From: Megascapheus bottae
Lineage: Eukaryota; Chordata; Mammalia; Rodentia; Geomyidae
Direction of reading: 5' to 3'
Length of the DNA stretch: 64,000 nucleotides
NCBI GenBank assembly: GCA_024803745.1
Contig: JANJXV010000101.1
Location: 1,381,001 to 1,445,000 of the forward strand
In this document: positions 1 through 12,734 of the stretch, one piece after another
How positions within the stretch are numbered: position 1 is the stretch's first letter
How the letters are laid out: every line of letters begins with the position of its first letter
Made by a program: the position numbers and the translations under genes
The notes under the pieces: model-generated
Told to the model about the DNA's origin: nothing
The model's database searches: none
The model's input: only the letters and a program-made list of their open reading frames with translations

Positions 1-262
1 ACGCTGCCACTGTTGATGAAGATTAAATGTCTGGACTTCATCTCAGCTCACTTCACATAATGTCACTTCTATACCTCATAGACACTGAGTCTGCAGCCTT
101 TCTTACACCTACATTTACAAACACACTTGTTCACAGAGTAGTGAAAGGAACAGACATCAACTCTTGGTGGTCAAACCCGCTGCAGGCCATGAACAGCCAT
201 CTTTGCTAGATAGTCATCTTGAACTGAAGAGAAGAGCCAAGATTTTTCTGTAGCCTTCACCT
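1..262. other. unrecognised flank
   Basis: Ordinary mixed-composition sequence before the polypurine tract. I see no repeat family, splice-bounded exon or conserved frame here. The short open frame starting near base 27 has no recognisable protein content. Confidence 0.4.
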
Positions 263-805
263 GGAGTGAGGAGGAGGAGGAGGAGGAGGAGGAGGAGGAG
301 GAGGAGAAGGAGGAGGAGGAGGAGGAGGAGGAGGAAGAGAAGAACAAGAAGAAGAGCAGGAAGGAGAGGAAGGGAAGGAAGAGAATGAAGAGAAGAACCA
401 GAAGAAGAAGAGGAGGAGGAAGAGGAAGAGAATGAGGAATGATGAAGAGAAGAACAAGAAGAAGAGGAGGAAAGGAAGAGAATGGGGAGGATGAAGAGAA
501 GAACAAGAAGAAGAGGAAGAGGAAGAGGAAAGGAATGAGGAGGATGAAGAGAAGAACAAGAAGAGGAGGAGGAAGAAGAAGGGGAGGAGGAGAATGAAGA
601 GAAGAACAAGAAGAGGAGGAGAAGAAGAGAATGAGAAGGACAAAGAGAAGAGCAAGAAGAAGAGGAGGAGGAAGAGGAGGAGAATGAGGAGGAGGTGGAG
701 GAGGAGGAGGAGGAGGAGGAGGAGGGGGAGGAGGAGGAGGAGGAAGAGGAGGAGGAGGAAGGAAAAGAAAAGGAGGAAGAGGAGAAGGAGGAGGAGGAAG
801 ATGAC
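263..805 (+). repeat. polypurine GGA/GAA tract with ~50 bp internal repeat
   Basis: About 540 bp in which the plus strand is almost only A and G. The ends are near-perfect (GGA)n; the middle (about 370-670) is degenerate. A block reading ATGAAGAGAAGAAC recurs at about 385, 442, 491, 544 and 594, with a related copy near 641, giving spacings of 57, 49, 53, 50 and about 47 bp. So a minisatellite sits inside a microsatellite. Long frames on both strands (Ser/Leu/Pro-rich or Arg/Glu/Lys-rich) are products of the triplet composition and not genes. Such mirror-like purine tracts can form triplex DNA; that is family knowledge, not shown here. Confidence 0.95.
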
Positions 806-1125
806 ATTCTCTCTGCATAAGCACCAGCTTTGGCTATGATTAAAGATCATCTCAGAAGAATAGAAACACAAGGGGAAAATGGCAAGAACAATCATAACGA
901 ATACAATCATAAATACAATCATGTACGGTGGATTGCCGACTGTTCAAAATCCATATCTCCATACCGTTACCCTGCCGTAGCTAACTGGAGCATAAATGTG
1001 GGTCCCGTGTGCCTTTGGTGCCTCTAAGGACTCTGGAATTTCTAGGACCTTAGTAGATGAAGAAAAACATACGCACCCCCAACCCAGGAGTCAGTACCCA
1101 CCATGATGGTTAAGATCAAACAGGT
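806..1125. other. unrecognised sequence
   Basis: Low-copy-looking sequence between the purine tract and an old MIR. I see a short direct repeat of AATACAATCATAA near 900-920 but no gene or known element. Confidence 0.35.
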
Positions 1126-1129
1126 ATGG

Positions 1130-1312
1130 CTCCAAGCCTGACTTGCCCTTATCTCTGTAGCTTCCAGTATATCCCCAGGCCTTGGTTTTTTTTTTAATCT
1201 GTAAAATGGGTATAATAACAAATGTGCTAACCTGAAACGTTTGTTGGGAAGGACAGATCAGTTTGAGGTGTACAGCATGCTTGGCACAATGTTCTGGCAC
1301 GCCATGGATAGG
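1130..1312 (-). repeat. MIR SINE, degenerate
   Basis: The plus strand reads like the reverse complement of MIR. The phrase TCTGTAAAATGGGTATAATAA near 1198 is followed by a stretch ending in GCTTGGCACAATGTTCTGGCAC, matching the order seen in inverted MIR copies (fragments compared by eye). MIR is an ancient tRNA-derived mammalian SINE, so the divergence is expected. Confidence 0.6.
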
Positions 1313-3284
1313 ACTGTGTTTCCATGATCCGTTTTGACATAGGACCATAAAGATCCCAGGGTCTTAATCAGGGGCCGGCTGATGCTGACACAGAATTCAA
1401 GAAATTCTGCAGCTGGCTCTAGGAACCATAAACGCGAGCAGGGAATGGTCCCAGAAGGAGTTGGGAGAGACATTTTCAGAACCACAGAGGTTCTTACCTC
1501 TTACATTCCTCCTCTCCTTACCACCCCAGCTGCCAAGATAAGCCACCTCGAGGAATCATCAGGAAAGAAATATCACATCACAACTGCAGAACTTGAGCAT
1601 AATATACTGCAGACTCAAGAGGGAGAGGGGAAAGAGAAAACTAAAATAAAAACTGTAAATTTATTACAAGGTTCAATATTTCTGTCTGAAAAAGAAATCA
1701 AGAGTTCTACAGTTAGTACTGAAAATCCAAAGTACTACGTTTGCTACAAGAACTTGAATTTTATTTTACCAGAAACAAACTTTTATATGGATATGTAAGC
1801 TTTGTTTTATAAAAATAAAACATGAAGTAGAACAAGTAATTGAAATGGAGTAATTTTTTACAAGATATATACTTAAGAATGACGATGAAGAATTTTATGT
1901 AGAGAATATATTTTCTAAATATTTCGTAAGAAAGTTATCTAGTCAGACCACAAAAAATTTGTCAGAATATTTATCTTACGAGTTGCAATAACAATAACTA
2001 TCAAATACAGGTTGTAGGGCATGTGCTTATTTTTTTCATCCAAAATCCGATGTATTTGAAGACTGTGCCAATACCCATTGGGACAGGTAATATCCAATAG
2101 CTTAAATAACAGAGTTTCTATTTCAGATAACGTTGTATATTATCCAGTGTCTGAAGATATATTCTCTTCGGTAATAATGATGAGGACCTCAATTCAAACA
2201 TCTGTCATTATTCTGTTCTCACTCCAAAACTGATGATGCCTAAGAGTTTGGAAATATACCAATAAAGATTTGCTATCCAAGATAGACCAGACTTTTATCC
2301 CTATTAGAAAGTCCAAATAAGGTGAAATTCTGCTCAGTACTCATACAAAAAAAGGAAGCCCTTATAACTTCATGTGCATTTTGATTAGTGTAACTTCATA
2401 AAGACCAAGATGTAAAAGAATAACGATTTGTTATTTCACAGTGAGGGACGAGAGTACCAGGATTAATATATTGCCAGGCCAACCCAGAACAAAGAATAAT
2501 CAATGATTTCATTGGGGAAACCTGTGCAAATTTGCAGAGGAATCCCATAGTATACTGATGAATGTGAAAACCAGGCTAGGACTGACTAGTCTTATTGTAC
2601 AGCTTTAAAGTGTGAAGAGGGAGGAGTGTTGTAAACCAGCTCCCCACGGGGTCTGACAACAATTATTTAAATACTTAAAGTCTCCAGCAATGGCCCTAAG
2701 GGCATACAGAAAAATGAAGAAACATTTAATCAAGAGAATCAAATAAAATCCAATAAAAACAGGGAAAGTCTGTGGCATGAGAGGAATGGTTCCCTCCTTC
2801 ACCTCTCCCAGCCTAACAGGATAGTAACTCCATTACAGTCAGACGTAGTCAGAAACATAAGACTCCCCATCCTTCATAAACCAACCAAGAGTTATGGTAC
2901 TTTGGGCAGAGTTCCAGGAGAAATATGAGGAAAAGGATGCCAGCCCTTCTCGTTCAAACCTCCCTTCGCTCAGCTCCATGTTACAGAAGGTAAATTCTAA
3001 TGACTGTAGGTGAGAAGACAATGTTCCTCTATTCCCACTATCCAGACCGTGGGGTGAAATGCTTAGAATACTGGAACTCTGATTACAAGGTTTATGGAAA
3101 AGCCACCGTAACTGAAACATCATGGCAGCACATGTGGATTAAAGGAACTGAGAATCTGGAAACAAGCCCTTGTGTTTACTATTGTCTCATCTCCAAAGAG
3201 AAAGAGAGATGGGGAAAAGGAGTCCTTCTAGCAAATGGCACTGGAACACCTATAGTCTAAACCAAAAGTACTTAAAATTGTATT
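1313..3284. other. unrecognised stretch, no gene supported
   Basis: About 2 kb without a feature I can name. A 138-codon frame at 1382-1798 is the longest here. It has no recognisable domain and no coding neighbours, and ends in an AT-rich, polyadenylation-like tail region (TTTTATAAAAATAAAACATG after the stop), so I do not call it a gene. Two overlapping shorter frames near 2839-3260 on opposite strands are also unconvincing. Confidence 0.35.
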
Positions 3285-3895
3285 AATGACGCCACCATGA
3301 GAGGTAAAAATATAAAATATTTGGAAAGGAAAAATGAGGCATAATCTTCAGGTAAGCATAAATCAAAACCAAGATGAAACATCTGCCATTCTGGTTACAT
3401 AAAAGAGCCCCATAAAATCCAGGGTTGGAAAAGGTATCATGAAATCAGAACTCAGAATGGCGGGAACATAAAGAAGTACAGCATTTCACAGATGGCCTAA
3501 CCATTCTTCAGAAGATTAATACAGACCTACATGTGGTCCAGCAATTATACCGTTAGGCACACACCCAAACTAAATGAAATTTCTGTCACCCACTACTGAC
3601 AGTAGCGTCAATCAACCCACAGGTGAAAACGACCCAAAGCCCACAAGCAAATAAGCAGTAAGAAAGCATGACAAAATCATGTTAGAATACTACAACATGA
3701 ATAAACTCCGAAAATATTATAGTAAGTGGGAAAAATCCTCCACAAAAATATCACATTATATGCTTTCATTGATTTTGAATTGGTTTTGGTGATTGCTGAA
3801 TAACTAATCCCTTGATAGTCTAAAAATAGCTGAATTACATAATTTGTGATAGAACTGTATAATGTACAATTTTGTCCTTCAATAAAGTTGCACAT
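3285..3895 (+). repeat. ancient L1 (L1M-type) 3' end
   Basis: A degenerate match, by eye, to the end of ORF2 and the 3' UTR of old mammalian LINE-1. Landmarks in order are an ATGAAA...CATCTGCCATTCTGGTTAC stretch, TAGAATACTACAACATGAATAAACTC near 3683, a TATTATAGTAAGTGGG stretch near 3714, and a terminal TTCAATAAAGTTG near 3880. The reading frame is destroyed by many changes and indels. Confidence 0.6.
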
Positions 3896-4505
3896 TTTCT
3901 CTATTCATTTCTACTGTATATATGTGCAATAAACGTACGTGTGTTTAGCAGTGACTACAGAAGTTATTAAGGATCAATATTTCAAGAAAAATAGTCTAAC
4001 ATAATAAAGAGCCATTAGACTAATTACAGCAGAATAGAGACACCTTATAAAATAACAGAATTCAGAGATGGATGCTACTTGTCATCCAAACTGATTTCTA
4101 TAGGAATAGCAGACAAAGTATCTAAACAAGTACACCAGGGCATACACATGTTTCTGACATTAAGAGAAAGCATATGGCAGGAACAGAAACCTTGAATTGC
4201 AATCACACAATACTTTCAGGAAAGATGAGGGAGAAATTCTTGACACTGGGAGGAAGGTAGGAACTAGATTGGCTCATGGATCAGCACAAGTGCAGAACAG
4301 GACTTGCTTATTACAAATAGGAACAAGCCAGTTTTATGGCACTGTACCACTTCACACTATGTTCTTTACTGTGGTGTACTGAGTCCAGTGACTCGGGGAA
4401 CATTAGGAGAAATTTTACTCTCAGTGAATATCAATCTCTGCAATGTCATTTTCAGAAAACATTCAATAGTCATGTTATCACTTTGGAGTAAATCTCATGG
4501 TGGCA
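3896..4505. other. unrecognised AT-rich sequence
   Basis: No repeat family, RNA gene or coding exon recognised. Short frames of 60-80 codons near 4197-4540 overlap each other and have no domain signal. Confidence 0.35.
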
Positions 4506-4738
4506 TTTTTATTATATTTTATTGTCAGGATAATGTATAAAGGGGTTAGAGTTATATTTGTCAGACAAAGGGTGTATTACTTCTCAAACCTTGATACCCC
4601 TTCTCATGTTTTTGTCCTCCTTTCCCTCCCCCACCCCACCTAATTATCTGGTTTTCTCCCTTCCCTTCCCTGTTTCAAATAAACAAATAAGTGTGTGTAT
4701 ATATAGTATGCCAGGTAACAAAGTCAGATGCATTAACC
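4506..4738 (-). repeat. LINE-1 3' UTR tail, older subfamily
   Basis: Inverted L1 tail: T-rich start, then ATTGTCAGGATAATGTATAA, a CTTCTCAAACCTTGATACCC phrase, a C-rich block (reverse of the G-rich L1 3' UTR tract) and GGTAACAAAGTCAG. The same arrangement recurs at 14253-14405 and, in plus orientation, at 26580-26803. It differs from the younger L1 tails elsewhere in this window, so it marks an older subfamily. Confidence 0.75.
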
Positions 4739-6227
4739 ACATGAGATTCCCGAAAATGGGGGAAAAAAAGAGAAAAAGAAGCATGTCCCACCAAAACATC
4801 CCTATCATGACAAGAGAAAACCCCAAGTTTCCTCCCATTTCTGTATCTTCAGTTTTCAGAAAAAGATGTGAACCACAGTAGGCAAGCAATATATGTGGCC
4901 TGAATGAGCATCTATTAATAGCTTGCCAATATTAGGTTTATGTATCTGTTTAATAAAGAAATCTTAAGAATGTGTTGAATCTAAGTAACTTTATAAAGGC
5001 TCCCCATGTGCTAAGGGTCAGTACACTTATGTTTCCCATAATCCTTGACTGTATGACAACTACCTGTCATTCACTTGAAAAAGCCGGGACGATAACAGTG
5101 ACTGCAATCTCTCCACAACACTGATCTCTGTAGCACTTGTCAGATATAACTGATTTGCCAAGGTAAGCAAGAATCTAAGGCTTCATCTGGATTTTTCTAT
5201 TTTCCTTTGTAATATTTATTTTCCAGAAACCTGACTTACATGGTTTCCATGGAAATGAGTGAAATGGTGAAGCACAGAGCTTTCAGAAGAGTGCCACAAT
5301 GAAAGGAAAAGTTATTTTTGTTAATCATTTATTTAAAAATATTGATCAATAACACTATATAGAAGGTACTATAGAAAAAAGTTGATTGTTAAGAGTCTAA
5401 TTCATATCATAGTATATAAATACTGTGAAAAGCCTATTTCAATGAATAAAGTAGACATAAGGGAAAAGTCTCTATATACTGACTTACTGGTTTATGTAAA
5501 TGAATATATTATGAATCAAGTTTAATTGGTAGATATACGTACAGATGTTTATTGTCTTAGCCTGACGTCTTATAATACATTTTCTTGATACTTTCAACTC
5601 TAAGCCTCTGCTCTTTTTCAAACTCAATATGCAGTAAACAATTAAATGGTTAGATAAATAAATGAGATAGAAATGAATTGGACACCTCTAAATATAAATG
5701 TTAGATGCACCCAAGAGAGGAGCAGCATTGGCTCTACTGGCTACTGGTATCAGGAAAAACAGGTACAGAGCTGTGGCACAGCAAAGCACTTACAGCAGGA
5801 AGGAGACATAAAACCAATAGCGAAGAGTCCCAGGAAACACTTGCTATCATGTCTGGCAGAGAAAAGCCTAGGGGCTATAGACTGATTCCCTCGTGAAAAG
5901 CAAACACCAAAGACAAAACTCTTTCAACACTCTATGCTATTTCTAATTACATTTTTATTATTTGGATGTTATATAGCAATTTTCTTTCCCAAATTAACTG
6001 TTTTTAAGTTGGCTTCATTCACATTATCTGCAATAGTGACAGTAATTCAGTAGAACAATGTCCTATAAAATCAGACTATGATAGTAGACTGTACTTATGA
6101 AAGTCCTTATGATTTCAAACTGAATTATTTGTTTGATGGCTATTGTCATATTAGAATGCTGCTCCTTGATTCTTCTTAATGATTTTTACTGATATGCATG
6201 ATGTATAGTTTTCTTTGTGCTCAAAAA
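4739..6227. other. unrecognised stretch
   Basis: About 1.5 kb with no feature I can name. An isolated donor-like CCAAG|GTAAGC sits at 5157-5167 but nothing around it looks like an exon. Two overlapping frames at 5673-5896 lack recognisable content. Confidence 0.3.
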
Positions 6228-6475
6228 CTGCTTTTCTGCAGGCTCTGGGGCTTGAAGTCAGGGTCCGGGTGCTGTCCCGAGCCCATTCGTGCTCAACGCT
6301 AGCTCTCTTACCACTTAAGGCACAGTGCCATTTCCACTATTACTGAACGGTTGATTGGAAAGAAGAGTCTCTCAGGCTCTTCTTCCTGGGCTAGCTTCAA
6401 ACCTTGATCTTCAGATCTCAGCCTCCTAAGAAGCTTCGAGGATATTACAAACAAGCACCATCAGCATCCAGCTCC
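6228..6475 (-). repeat. dimeric SINE: B1-like left monomer plus Geo-like right monomer
   Basis: The reverse complement begins with a 7SL-like segment (AGGAGGCTGAGATCTGAAGA, then an AAGGTTTGAAGCTAGCCC stretch). It continues into a second segment with CAGTAATAGTGGAAATGGCA, a TTAAGTGGTAAGAGAGCTAG stretch and a GACTTCAAGCCCC end. The right half is the same module that follows an ID-like monomer at 16438-16632. Confidence 0.75.
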
Positions 6476-7289
6476 AAAACTAATTTTAAGCAATCTTTTG
6501 TCATTTTCAGAACTGAAAGTGACAAAGACTCGGATCTAAGGTGTAACCTACTTATAGTTCACCAGCTCTCTGAACACGAGAGATGATTCCCAAGTTACAT
6601 TTTCTTAGATGATTTTAAGAATGCAAATAAACCCTCAATTTCACTCTAAATGTTTAAGGCCTGACTGGAATTCTAGAAGTCTTTTCCATAAGAAACGGAA
6701 ATTTTCTTCTACCCTAGCATAAATGGGTTAAAATGCTACTTCTGAGGCCCCTACAATTACAACTTACTTGGGTTTGATACGTTCCGATTATACCTCCAAG
6801 AATATGTTATCAGGTCAATAAATAATACAAAGCACCTTTTCCTTGCTAAGAAAGGACAAGGAAAGTAACACCTTCTGGAGATAGTGAAGGTACTAGGAGA
6901 TGAGGGTAATGTTCAAAGGATTATACATGGTGTTTGAAGCTACCTGCCCAACAGAATAACCAATACTACCTGGGAAGACCTGCATTTGATCACTCAGGCC
7001 TCACTGCTCACGACCATTATTAAATATTCTCTTAGTTTCTCAGCAGGCTGCTTTGAAGTTGCCACATGGAACATTTTTCTGCATAAAGAATTATAATTCA
7101 CAAAAATGAAATGCTGATATGTAGCTACAAGATGAAAGCAGATATTAACCTGCATACCGCTCAACTGCTCACTGACCTTGGGTTAAGGTTTATTTCTATC
7201 ATATATACTGCTTATCTCTTGAGAAGTTCATTTTACCAGCAGTCAGCACAGCCTTTTGACCATAGGGATGTATTAGATACAGGGGAAAT
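6476..7289. other. unrecognised stretch
   Basis: Unremarkable AT-rich sequence between a SINE and an old L1 tail. I see no gene, RNA or repeat signature. Confidence 0.3.
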
Positions 7290-7823
7290 AACCAAATAAT
7301 ACTGGATACAGTTATGTGTGAGCAAACCAAAAATATAAAGAATGTTTTCTGGAAACATAAGGACCTGGGAAAAATGTGTTAAGTAAAGTAAATCAGGTCC
7401 AGAGAGAAGAAAGGATGCATGTTTTCCCCTATAAGTGGAACACAAAATTAATTCATAGATATATAAGTAATCACTCTGGGGTAGTATACAAGTGTACATA
7501 AGTGTATGAATCAAACTATGACAGATTCAGGGGAAAAGTCAAAGGATAAAATTCCTTAGAAAGTCTAACTCACAGTTCAACAAAATAATGCCAGAAAATA
7601 TGGAAGGAAGTATTAAGGAAAGCAGGATAAGGACAAATGAAAACAGGAAGAAGGAAGGATGCAGTTACAAAACCTAATATATGTCTTACAAAATTGGGAA
7701 AACTGAGGGAAGGTTAGGATTGAGAGGGATGGGTGGGAATGTTGAAAGGGTGACACTGATCAAGATGCAGGGTATTCATAAATGACTTTGTTGAATGGGA
7801 ACTCCTTTGTACAACTACTTTAA
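7290..7823 (+). repeat. old LINE-1 3' UTR
   Basis: ORF2-end-like text around 7370-7440 (GTTAAGTAAAGTAAATCAGG, then ATGTTTTCCCCTATAAGTGG) leads into a purine-rich 3' UTR. That ends with GGATGGGTGGGAATGTTGAA near 7720 and AACTCCTTTGTACAACTACT just before an A-rich tail. It is a different and older tail type from the recurrent young L1 in the window. Confidence 0.6.
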
Positions 7824-8599
7824 AATTATAAAAATTTACATTTTAAATTTAAAAAGTATTTTCTTATCTAATTACTAATTTTCAAAGTTAGAATAAGTGA
7901 AAATCCTTTTCTTCAGGTATGTCATGTTTGCTGAAAAGTTGATAAGCAAAACATTCCCTGAGTCAAAATAAAATCATGAAACCACTATGTTGTGAGTGTT
8001 CAAACAGAAAGCATGAACACACCACAGATGTCAGTCCACAAAAGAATTCTAGACACAACTAAAAAGAGGTGTAGCAAAATGAACTGCATTGATTCATGTT
8101 TATGAAAATCTAAGATTCCCATGGAATTCTCTAACTTGTGAGGGACAACAAGCATATCTTTAGGTAGGAGTCCAAACACAGACACATACGTACATTGAAA
8201 AGATCTTGTGGATCAATTATAAGCATAAGAATTTATGAAATCATGTGGAGATTTATGGAATTATCTTTAAACAATTACTAACCCTTCATCCTAAACAATT
8301 CAAAAAGGCAGTCATTAATATTTACTATGGCTAAGACTTACATAAGAAGCATAAATAAACCACATTTTTGCATTCTTATTAGGAAGCCAGATACATCAAG
8401 GGTTTATACTGCTACATCACAGAAAATAAACAATTATAATACACAACATCATTATAATAAAACACATAGCCATATGATTGTACCAATACATGCAGGAAAG
8501 TTATGTGATATTTAAAATATAATATCAATTCATAATAAAAATAAAGAAGAACCCATATCCACATAACTATGTCCATTCATGAGGCAGTAGCTAACTTAC
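7824..8599. other. unrecognised AT-rich sequence
   Basis: No recognisable element. It may include further decayed L1 because both flanks are L1, but I cannot align it by eye. Confidence 0.3.
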
Positions 8600-9015
8600 A
8601 CACTGAGGAAAAGCTGGGAACTTTCTTGATAAGATCTGGAACATGATAGGGAAGAACACACATTGGAGATAGGACAGCCTTTTAAATAAATGGTACTCAG
8701 AAAGTTGGAGATTTACATATCAGAAAACAACATCAAAACCACTTACAAGCCACAAAAATCAGGTCATAATATATTAAAGCCCTAAACATGAGACATAAAA
8801 CTTCTACAATAGTAAATAGGAGAAATGCCTCTGTACACTGGAATAGGAAAGGACACAGTTGGATGAGACCTACAAAGCAGAGAACACCAAAGCAAAAATT
8901 TAAAAATGGCATTACCTCAAACTAAAATGCTTCTTCCCAGCTAAGGAAATAATCAACAAAGTGAAGAGCCAATCTGAAGAATGGGGAAAAAAATCTGTCA
9001 ATATATATTTGAAAA
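8600..9015 (+). repeat. LINE-1 ORF2 fragment, internally deleted
   Basis: Matches by eye the RNase-H-free C-terminal half of L1 ORF2. A TTTTAAATAAATGGTACTCA phrase near 8680 is followed by CAAAGCAAAAATTTAAAAAT near 8890 and AAATAATCAACAAAGTGAAG near 8945, in the usual ORF2 order. An earlier piece (AAGATCTGGAACATGATAGG near 8631) normally lies well upstream, so material is missing between them. The frame is broken. Confidence 0.6.
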
Positions 9016-12006
9016 TGGGTTATATATACAGTGTGCGTGAGGAAGTCTAAACACTCAGCCAGAACAAGCAGATTCTGTTCCGAAGAAGCCAGGTCTGATT
9101 CTGCTCAAAAAAGCCAAGAGAATTTCCACAAAGAAAGTGATGCTTTTAGTAAGTCATGCTGTAAAAGAATCAGTATGGAAAGGACTGCAACTATGAAATC
9201 CATAATTAATCTGAGAATTATGCAAAGTCCAATATTAGAAAGCAGAAGGTGAGAAAAAGTGATGTGGCAACTGTAGAGTCAGAATTGGTTGTCTTGTTTC
9301 AAATATTTCATCAGCTAAATCAAGATATAGTGGTTTAAATACCAACTCAATTTGAAGTAGAGGTAAGTAACATTCAAGGAGCAATCGATATGATTTTAAT
9401 TGTCTACTGGGAAAGAAGAGAAAAAATTGAAATTAAGGGTATACTACTTGTTCTTTCATAAAGTGTTACCATCATCCAAGATAGGAAATAAAGGGAATTG
9501 GAAGGAAATAGTGAATTTTATTTTTACCATTTTAAGTTTTGACTCAAAGAATTAGGTGCTCTGAATTACACTGAAGTGAATCCCAGGAGATGGGTGCGGG
9601 GCAGGGGACATGTGGTTGGAAGAAGCAGCTCAAGATGATCATTGAAATTTTGACAGTACAATGTGGGAACAAGGGCAGAAGAGGAGGAAATGGCAGAAGA
9701 GAGAACCAAAGATACTAAAGGTTGACAAATAGAGAGAGATCACAATGTGGAAAGGAATGAAAGGTGTAGAAGAAAGGAAGAGACAGGAAGTAGAATTGTT
9801 TTCTGAAAGGCAAGAAATAATTCCTTCAAGCATAAAAGTGAAAGGGCTTCTTCAGACTGTGAAAAACTGAGGGAAGTTAATTCAAAAGAGATACTAAAAT
9901 TGGTCACTGGATTTAATCTATAAGCCACCAGACATATGTTGATGGCTGAATAGTGCGAAGGAAGTGGTGGTGTGGAAACTATCATACTGCAGCGATGGAA
10001 GATGCTGGCTAAAGGAAGCCTGGCCAATCATGTTAAATATGAGTGGAGGTTTTCTGTTAAGCTGTTCCTTTTTTCCAAAGGACAGATAAATAGGAACATC
10101 GTAGTGTGCTTGTAAATAAACATGATTTTAAACAAAATGACTACAGAGAGAAGTAGAACACATAATGCTTTAAATAGTCAACAATTGATGCTTCATCTTA
10201 GGAAAGATCCAGCACTGTCACTTTTGCTACAGTGACACACTGAAGGTGAAGTGTATTTGAAAAGAGGAAAAAGGCAGAACTTGTATTATTACACCCTCTA
10301 ATTCCCTATAAATTTGAGTCTCTTCTGGGTGGTAGAGATCAAAATATGAGGAGGAGAGGAATCATATGGCAGCAATGTGATTTCCAAATCTAGCAATTAG
10401 AATTCAAGGATAAATTGTTTGCTATTTGAGTTTGGAAATTTGTAATATTCAAATTTACCCAGAGTAACACAGTTAAAGGTGCATGTCAACACTTGTGAGT
10501 TATTTCCTCATATCTAAATGGTTGCCATTTGCAACCACTTTCAAGTGTATTTGCTCAACAAATGCATGCTATTTGAGGAATCTACAGTGCCCAAACCATT
10601 CAAATCTGAGAAATAGGAGCTGGCTCAACCTACTGAAAGACCGCCAGGTACTAGGTTGTATTTGTAGTCATGTGGTACTTAAGAAAATGAACCTTATTTA
10701 ACCAAGAAGTCTCAGTAAAATCAAGAGCTGTTGGCTAAAATTTTGCATACACACTAGTCTTCTTTTTAATCAATGTCTTTTCATCCTTTTAGGTGCTGTG
10801 ATCTTTCCCATAAAGAAAACTTGGAAAACTATTCCCACAAAGCAGAATTAAATCACCAGTGAGAAGAATTATTCATGGAAGGAGTAAGGGTGATTACTGG
10901 AAATCATTCTGGGCCATGCTCCATACTGTCTAGTGTACTCTGGAGGGATTATTACATCCATAAGCTGACTTCTTACTCAGCAGGCTATCTTACAGTTCTC
11001 TAATGGCAAAAGCTAACTTGAGAACATCTGATGGTAATGCAAATTACACCATAAATAACAATGCAAATGAATTTTAGTTAGTGGAGAATCAATTGATTCT
11101 CCTTGTAGAATTCATAATAACCAAGACATTCATGTCATATTTGATATTGATAACTTTCTGAATTGATTAGTAAATTATTTCTTCATTTTTACATGTACTG
11201 CAGTCATATGCAGACACACATCAATTTTTCAAGTTGAATCAGACCTCATTTAAATTTTATACTGTTCCTCCATTACCAGTAAGGGAAATGAAGAATTTGA
11301 TATATTATTATATGTTAAACTTTTAACACAGTCATGAATTCTGTTTCTAAAACACCGAGTAGTTGGGCAATTGAAATAAGCACACTTTTAAGACCAGCAC
11401 ACTTACAATTAAACCTCATTTTAGTAACATCACAGTATTAGTGAAAAAAGTCTTAGTCTCTCTTTCAGATAGATATACTAATTAAGTATATTCACTTCAT
11501 CAAACAAAATAGTGGGATTAGATCAATGCTGTGCATATTTGTACAAATAATATAACCTTCACTTTTTGTGAGGAAAGGAATGCTCTACCAAATGAGGACT
11601 AGTTAAAATGTGGGAGAATATACCCTTGGTCGTGGTGTAGCTATTTTTACAATGAAACCTGAACTTTGTCTAACAAGTTCCCTGGGGAATTAAGAGAAAA
11701 ACACATTGAAATAGAGAATATAAATTTTAGCACAAAATTACATGGACTAACTTTAGACTTTAGAGTAAATATTCACATTGTATACAACAGGACTGAATTT
11801 CTCATGAATAAAATATACAAAGTTATCAATACTTAATTTTGTCTAGAAAGTAAAATGCATAATTGCCCAAACATTTCTCACTGGTCTTTTAAAATGTACA
11901 TGATACTTCAGATGATGACAGTTTTTGGTATTGGAAATGATTATACAATAAATTCTAACTGGTCTGAAAAAAAAAGAAAGTAAAGTGCAGAGGAAAGCAA
12001 TTCATG
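9016..12006. other. 3 kb without a recognised feature
   Basis: No gene, RNA or repeat I can name. The section at 9590-10030 is purine-rich on the plus strand, which explains the overlapping minus-strand frames at 9639-10027. The remainder is AT-rich. Ancient decayed repeats may be present below my detection limit. Confidence 0.3.
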
Positions 12007-12085
12007 AGGGGCCGAGAGCATGGCCTAGTGGTTGAGTGTTTCTCTAACATTCATGAAGCCCTGGGTCATTGAGTCATTGCTGGTG
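12007..12085 (+). repeat. ID-like tRNA-derived SINE monomer
   Basis: The left monomer of the tRNA-Ala/ID-like family. It shows an A-box-like TGGCCTAGTGGTT at 12021-12033 and the conserved ATGAAGCCCTGGGT stretch, but the B box is damaged. The right Geo-like monomer is not recognisable after about 12085. Confidence 0.6.
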
Positions 12086-12185
12086 TAGTGCTTGGATCTA
12101 ATATCCATATATTAAGGATACCATATGCCTTTTGTTCCTTTGGTCTTGACTTATCTCAATCACAATGATTTGCTCTAATATGTTT

Positions 12186-12688
12186 CTTTTTTACTATTTT
12201 TATTGTAATTGATAAAAGGGTTACATGATATTGTGCATTAATTCACATACATTGATACCCTTTCACATGTCTTGGTCCACATTACCCTCCCCCCCACACC
12301 CCATCTTGGTTTTCCCCCCTTCCCTATCCAATTTCAAATAACCAAATACAAATATATCCAATATATCAGATTACAAAGTGAGGTACTATAATAATATGAT
12401 ATAACCAAGGGACAGCAAAAGAGATGAGAGATAACATAGTACATTAAGGACAACAATCATTCATTATATGGCTTTTGTTTCAATATCATGGAGGTCCTTT
12501 CAATTAGCTTCATACTATATGGCCTTTTGTATCAAGGTTTTACTCTATTACAAATCTCTGCTAGTAGAGCCCAAGGTTTCTACTGATTATGACAAATGAG
12601 GGAAACCATTGAGCCTAAGTTCCTTTGAGTCTGGCTTACTTCACTTAATATGACTTTTTCTAAGTCTTTCCATTTCATAACAAATAGG
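12186..12688 (-). repeat. LINE-1 3' UTR and ORF2 end (young family)
   Basis: Inverted copy of the L1 tail that recurs across the window. It shows T-rich, TTTTTATTGTAATTGATAAA, GTTACATGATATTGTGCATT, a C-rich block at 12285-12325, ACAAAGTGAGGTACTATAAT and the reverse of ORF2 end up to TCTTTCCATTTCATAACAAA. The 5' truncation lies inside ORF2, as is usual for L1. Confidence 0.9.
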
Positions 12689-12734
12689 TCTAATCTGTTT
12701 CTTAAAGAGAAAATAAACGGGTTTACTGGGCTGT

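Noticed and set aside
171..922. Long Ser/Leu/Pro-rich frames of 197-221 codons on the minus strand and an Arg-rich frame on the plus strand
   Set aside because: They lie on the GGA/GAA tract and open in several frames at once because of the triplet composition; no domain is present.
1382..1798. 138-codon frame that could be a small gene
   Set aside because: No recognisable domain, no conserved neighbours and no splice-supported structure; a chance frame of this length is plausible in 64 kb.
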